Below, piece by piece: positions 3,290-6,003 of a stretch of 6,003 nt of DNA; position 1 is the first letter of the stretch, and each line of letters begins with the position of its first letter. The position numbers and the translations under genes are program-made. The notes beneath the pieces are model-generated. The model had not been told where the DNA came from. It was given only the letters and a program-made list of their open reading frames with translations, and searched no databases. Origin of the DNA: a bacterium (GTDB lineage: Bacteria; UBP14; UBA6098; B30-G16); NCBI GenBank assembly GCA_027007865.1, contig JALTEE010000408.1, forward strand, positions 1-6,003, written 5' to 3'.

Positions 3290-6003
3290 CTATTTTTCTT
3301 CTTCTGTATTCTTTTTCTGTTCTTTCAGTTGTTGTTCGAGTGTTTTTTTCTGCGCTTCTATTTCAGGCTTAGGTTTGGCGCTTTGCTGTGCTTTTTTATG
3401 AGCGGAAAGCAGTGTTCTATTATGTTGGTTCATAAATTCAGATTTCTGTTGTTCCTCTTCTGCTTTGCGCCGCTCCTCCTGTTCCATAAGATAAGTCGGG
3501 TCGGAGAGCTTCTCCTGGTCTACGATTTCTTGAGGCTTCTGCGGTATCGGGTCGTATTTAATCTGTGTTCCATCCCACCACATAGGCTGTGCATTTTCAG
3601 CCGTGTTATTCTCGTTGAAGAGGAATCTGTCGAGATGGTTTTCGAAATCGGATGCGGTTATTTCTGCAGGAGGTTCGTGTTCTGCCGCACCTTTCCTCGT
3701 GCCAATGGCTATCCAAGAGAATTTTATATCCGAGCGACCGCCATCGCTCTCCACAACAGTGAAGCCTTTCTCATCGACGCTGGCGAGGTAGAGACCGTTG
3801 CAGCAGCCGATTGGAGTAACTGTTACGATTGGAACCGAGCCATTTTCGAGAAGTTTTTTGAACTCGGCTGGAAACTCTATGTTGGCTGTTCCATTCTTGA
3901 GTTTCCCGTATCCTGCCATCTGAACCGATGCGGTAGGAGAAATCATCTCATAGCCGACAGCTCTTTCTTTGCCTTCGCCTTGGTCGACTATTGTTGCGCG
4001 GACGCCGCTTGTATATTCATCGCCGTGAGTATATAGCGAGAACCTCTCTCCCCAGATTGCCGCGCCGTAGACTTCGCCTTTGAACCATCCACCCATAAAG
4101 TCGCCGTATCCACCTCCGCCGACGCCGGATTTTGCAGTGCTGAGGTCAGAACCGGAAGTTGTTCTGAGAAGTCCCGATCCACTGCCGGAACTTGTCCAAT
4201 ATGCGCCATATTCCGTGCCCGATGAATTCTGGTAGCCCAGCGAAGCCCAAGCAGCAGGGGGACTATCAGTGGAAACTCCACCTATCACCCCACCCGTTCT
4301 ATTATAACTGTCATCGTATCTATATCCCCCAACACCGAAAGCGTAATCGACACCATAAAGTGTATAACCTTTAACGGCAAATCTGCCAGAGTAATTTCCG
4401 TAGTTATTTCCTGTGCTATTTGAGCTGCTGCCGCGGTATCCATATATAGAGGCAGAACCCACGGCGTTGCTTGAAGCATTGCTATCGTTATATGCGGCAA
4501 CATAAAGACCGAATGTGGACCCACCATAATCGTAGCGCTGATATATATAGCCTCCATAAGTTCCATCATACGCAAGGTATGCTGTGTTGTCATCAGTTGT
4601 TCCATCGCCATTGTTTTTTACGAAATATCCTCCATATGTTGAATTTGCTATAAATCCATAAGTATCGTTGTTTCTTTTCCCGTATAGTCCGTAGTTGTTA
4701 GAACCCACGACACCATATATAGTATCAGCGGATTGGATATAAGTTCCATATACTCCTTCACCGTTAGCCGATGCAGACGGGTCATATATTCCGAATACGC
4801 CGACGCCGTTGCTATTCGCCTGGCTTTCACCATATACGCCATAGGAATTTGTTGTCGTATCGCTGTATCCGAATATTCCGACAACTTTGGAGTTTCCTGT
4901 AACGCCTGCGCCATCTGTAAGGTAGGTCATTGTTCTGATGTCGTTTGCGACGCCCATAACACCATTTGAGCTGTCTGCATTTCCCCAGCCGAAAACGCCG
5001 ACGCCGTGTTGTGTGGTATTTTCACCTTCCACGCCAGCCCAGTAAAGATTTGTTTGCGATTCGCTTATCCCGCGAACCGCTGCGTCAGAAGGGGCATATC
5101 CTGTGATTGCAACATAGGCATTACCAAAACCAACAATACCGGATGTTGTAAGTGTGTCGTAATCGACATAGGGAAATTTATCATCATAGACAATCGGTCT
5201 TTCTGCACCGCCGCGGCTACCAATAACTCCTGCAGCGTCCAAATCGGATGTAGCATATATTCCGTAGTCTTCACCATCAACCCAAATACCATAAGCATCT
5301 GTTCCAGTGCTGTTTATAATAAGCGCTGTATCGTTAGCAGTGGAATAAGCCATTCTTGTTTTGCCAAGGATATGCAATTTGGCGGATGGGCTCGTCGTTC
5401 CGATGCCGACGCGTGTGTTTGCGCCATCTACGGTCAGGACCTTTGTTGCGGCATTGTTGCACAGATAGATATAATTATTGCCCGCACCGGGTTCGACTTG
5501 TAGCGCTCCGCCAGGACGGACATATAGGTCGTTGGAAGAATAAATAAATTGCGCTGCTTCGGAGTATATACGCAAATATCGTGTTGGATTTGAGACGCCA
5601 TACCAGTAGCCATTGCCATTTATGCGGAAATTAGCGGTCTGATTCGAAGCTTCCTGGTTTTGGATATAATTGTTGCTGCCAGATGGTATATCGCCAGCCT
5701 GAATAGCAGATGAAACAAAGTTTGTGCCGTTTCCGCGCAGGTAATTTCCAGCAGTAGCCGCATTTGCCACTCGGTAGCCAGTAGCAGCATTTATTACGCC
5801 ATTGACATCAAGGTTTGTAGCAGGGCTGCTCGTTCCTATTCCGACGTTGCCGCTGAAATAGCCATCTCCCTCGAAATATCCCGCCCAATTGGTTGCCCCA
5901 TTAGAAGCAGTCCCATAGACGCCGTAATTGTCTGCTCCCGAACCCTCTGCTTTACCATAAATTCCATAGCAACTACCGGAGGTCCCCTGCGAATTGCCAA
6001 TAA
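3290..6003 (-). CDS. Large Gly/Tyr/Asn-rich tail-fibre-like surface repeat protein, 5' end outside window
   Basis: The frame is open to the right edge, with 903 residues visible; the GTG at 5770 sits inside a continuous motif and is not a good start. Residues 1-60 hold YGIYG and YGVYG repeats, then WAGYFEGDGYFSGNVGIGT. A second VGIGTTSP motif is at 198-205. Residues about 235-650 are irregular repeats around GVxG, YGVYG and YGLYG, typical of fibrous beta-rich adhesins and fibre-like proteins of FCB bacteria. Residues about 696-771 form a beta domain with GYGKL, VTVTP, CCNGLYL and FSWIAIGTRKG. The last 130 residues are highly charged, with Glu/Lys/Gln-rich stretches likely to form a coiled coil. 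There is no clear T9SS sorting domain and no recognisable S74 chaperone motif at the C-terminus. The function is probably a surface or appendage structural protein; the export route is unknown because the N-terminus is missing. Confidence 0.85.
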   Translation of the reverse strand, partial: IGNSQGTSGSCYGIYGKAEGSGADNYGVYGTASNGATNWAGYFEGDGYFSGNVGIGTSSPATNLDVNGVINAATGYRVANAATAGNYLRGNGTNFVSSAIQAGDIPSGSNNYIQNQEASNQTANFRINGNGYWYGVSNPTRYLRIYSEAAQFIYSSNDLYVRPGGALQVEPGAGNNYIYLCNNAATKVLTVDGANTRVGIGTTSPSAKLHILGKTRMAYSTANDTALIINSTGTDAYGIWVDGEDYGIYATSDLDAAGVIGSRGGAERPIVYDDKFPYVDYDTLTTSGIVGFGNAYVAITGYAPSDAAVRGISESQTNLYWAGVEGENTTQHGVGVFGWGNADSSNGVMGVANDIRTMTYLTDGAGVTGNSKVVGIFGYSDTTTNSYGVYGESQANSNGVGVFGIYDPSASANGEGVYGTYIQSADTIYGVVGSNNYGLYGKRNNDTYGFIANSTYGGYFVKNNGDGTTDDNTAYLAYDGTYGGYIYQRYDYGGSTFGLYVAAYNDSNASSNAVGSASIYGYRGSSSNSTGNNYGNYSGRFAVKGYTLYGVDYAFGVGGYRYDDSYNRTGGVIGGVSTDSPPAAWASLGYQNSSGTEYGAYWTSSGSGSGLLRTTSGSDLSTAKSGVGGGGYGDFMGGWFKGEVYGAAIWGERFSLYTHGDEYTSGVRATIVDQGEGKERAVGYEMISPTASVQMAGYGKLKNGTANIEFPAEFKKLLENGSVPIVTVTPIGCCNGLYLASVDEKGFTVVESDGGRSDIKFSWIAIGTRKGAAEHEPPAEITASDFENHLDRFLFNENNTAENAQPMWWDGTQIKYDPIPQKPQEIVDQEKLSDPTYLMEQEERRKAEEEQQKSEFMNQHNRTLLSAHKKAQQSAKPKPEIEAQKKTLEQQLKEQKKNTEEEK
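3293..3688 (-). other. Coding region of charged, coiled-coil-like C-terminal tail
   Basis: After the last beta motif the protein changes character over about 130 residues. First comes a linker with HEPP, a DFENHLDRFLF segment and QPMWWDG, then Glu/Lys/Gln-rich stretches with MEQEERRKAEEEQQK and KKTLEQQLKEQKK. Leu and Met spacing is compatible with heptads. This is compositionally unlike the Gly/Ser/Tyr/Asn body. It may serve multimerisation or anchoring, which is inferred. Confidence 0.6.
3689..3916 (-). other. Coding region of shared beta domain (GYGKL ... WIAIGTRKG)
   Basis: This segment of about 76 residues contains GYGKL, IEFPAEF, VTVTPIGCCNGLYL, GFTVVESDGG and FSWIAIGTRKG. I recall the same style of domain (NGLYV / WIAIGRR) near the ends of other FCB repeat proteins, and a diverged version occurs at 593-811 on the plus strand. 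Its position between repeats and tail suggests a capping or folding module; this is inference. Confidence 0.6.
4091..5321 (-). repeat. Degenerate GVxG / YGVYG coding repeats
   Basis: The minus strand encodes many short motifs of the form GVxG and YG[V/I/L]Y[G/A], for example YGIYAT, AGVIG, SGIVG, AVRG, GVGVFG (twice), YGVYGE, GVYGTY, YGVVG, YGLYGK and YGVDY. Spacing is irregular, about 12-30 residues, and DNA identity between copies is low, so the copies are old. The pattern suggests successive beta-strand turns of a fibre or solenoid. Confidence 0.65.

Noticed and set aside
3329..4036. 235-codon open frame on the plus strand
   Set aside because: It lies wholly antisense to the charged tail and shared domain of the minus-strand repeat protein; its Phe/Cys/Leu-rich product is what the complement of Glu/Lys-rich codons gives, and no good ribosome binding site precedes it.
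5006..5503. 165-codon plus-strand open frame rich in Cys and Ile
   Set aside because: It is antisense to the repeat coding region; the many Cys residues come from reverse-complemented Gly/Ala codons and there is no motif or ribosome binding site.
3290..6003. Prophage tail fibre
   Set aside because: The VGIGTTSP/YGVYG style resembles tail fibres, but no phage structural, lysis or integration genes are nearby and neighbours are ordinary metabolic genes; a chromosomal surface protein is the simpler reading.

Overview
The window looks like a chromosomal segment of an anaerobic bacterium from the broad FCB (Fibrobacteres-Chlorobi-Bacteroidetes) group or an allied candidate phylum such as Cloacimonadota. 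The basis is a C-terminal type IX secretion (T9SS) sorting domain with a YPNPFN box, two long repeat-rich surface-type proteins, and a low-potential 2[4Fe-4S] ferredoxin. The phylum assignment is an inference from protein style, not a measurement. Strong AGGAGG ribosome binding sites precede the genes whose starts are visible.

Left part (1-1456, + strand): the 3' part of a gene for a beta-solenoid-like decapeptide-repeat protein (open at the left edge) is followed after 15 bp by a small secreted protein made almost only of a signal peptide, a short module and a T9SS sorting domain. The pair is probably one transcript and ends at a strong hairpin terminator that also serves the opposite strand.

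Middle part (1474-3192, - strand): a 57-residue ferredoxin and, upstream of it, a 438-residue homologue of archaeal cyclic 2,3-diphosphoglycerate synthetase (a P-loop protein). Each has a candidate promoter of the same design: a TTTCCTTGAC box, a 16-bp spacer, then TATTTT.

Right part (3231-6003, - strand): a large glycine/tyrosine/asparagine-rich repeat protein of the tail-fibre-like VGIGT/YGVYG kind. It is open at the right edge, has a charged coiled-coil-like C-terminal tail, and is followed by its own hairpin terminator.

The two repeat proteins sit on opposite strands at the two ends and have unrelated repeat bodies, yet they appear to share a C-terminal beta domain of about 75 residues. 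This points to a modular surface-protein family in this genome flanking a small metabolic/redox pair. No RNA gene, CRISPR array, insertion sequence or phage replication gene was found. There is no gene-free stretch above 300 bases; the longest is 3055-3289, which holds a leader, a promoter and a terminator.
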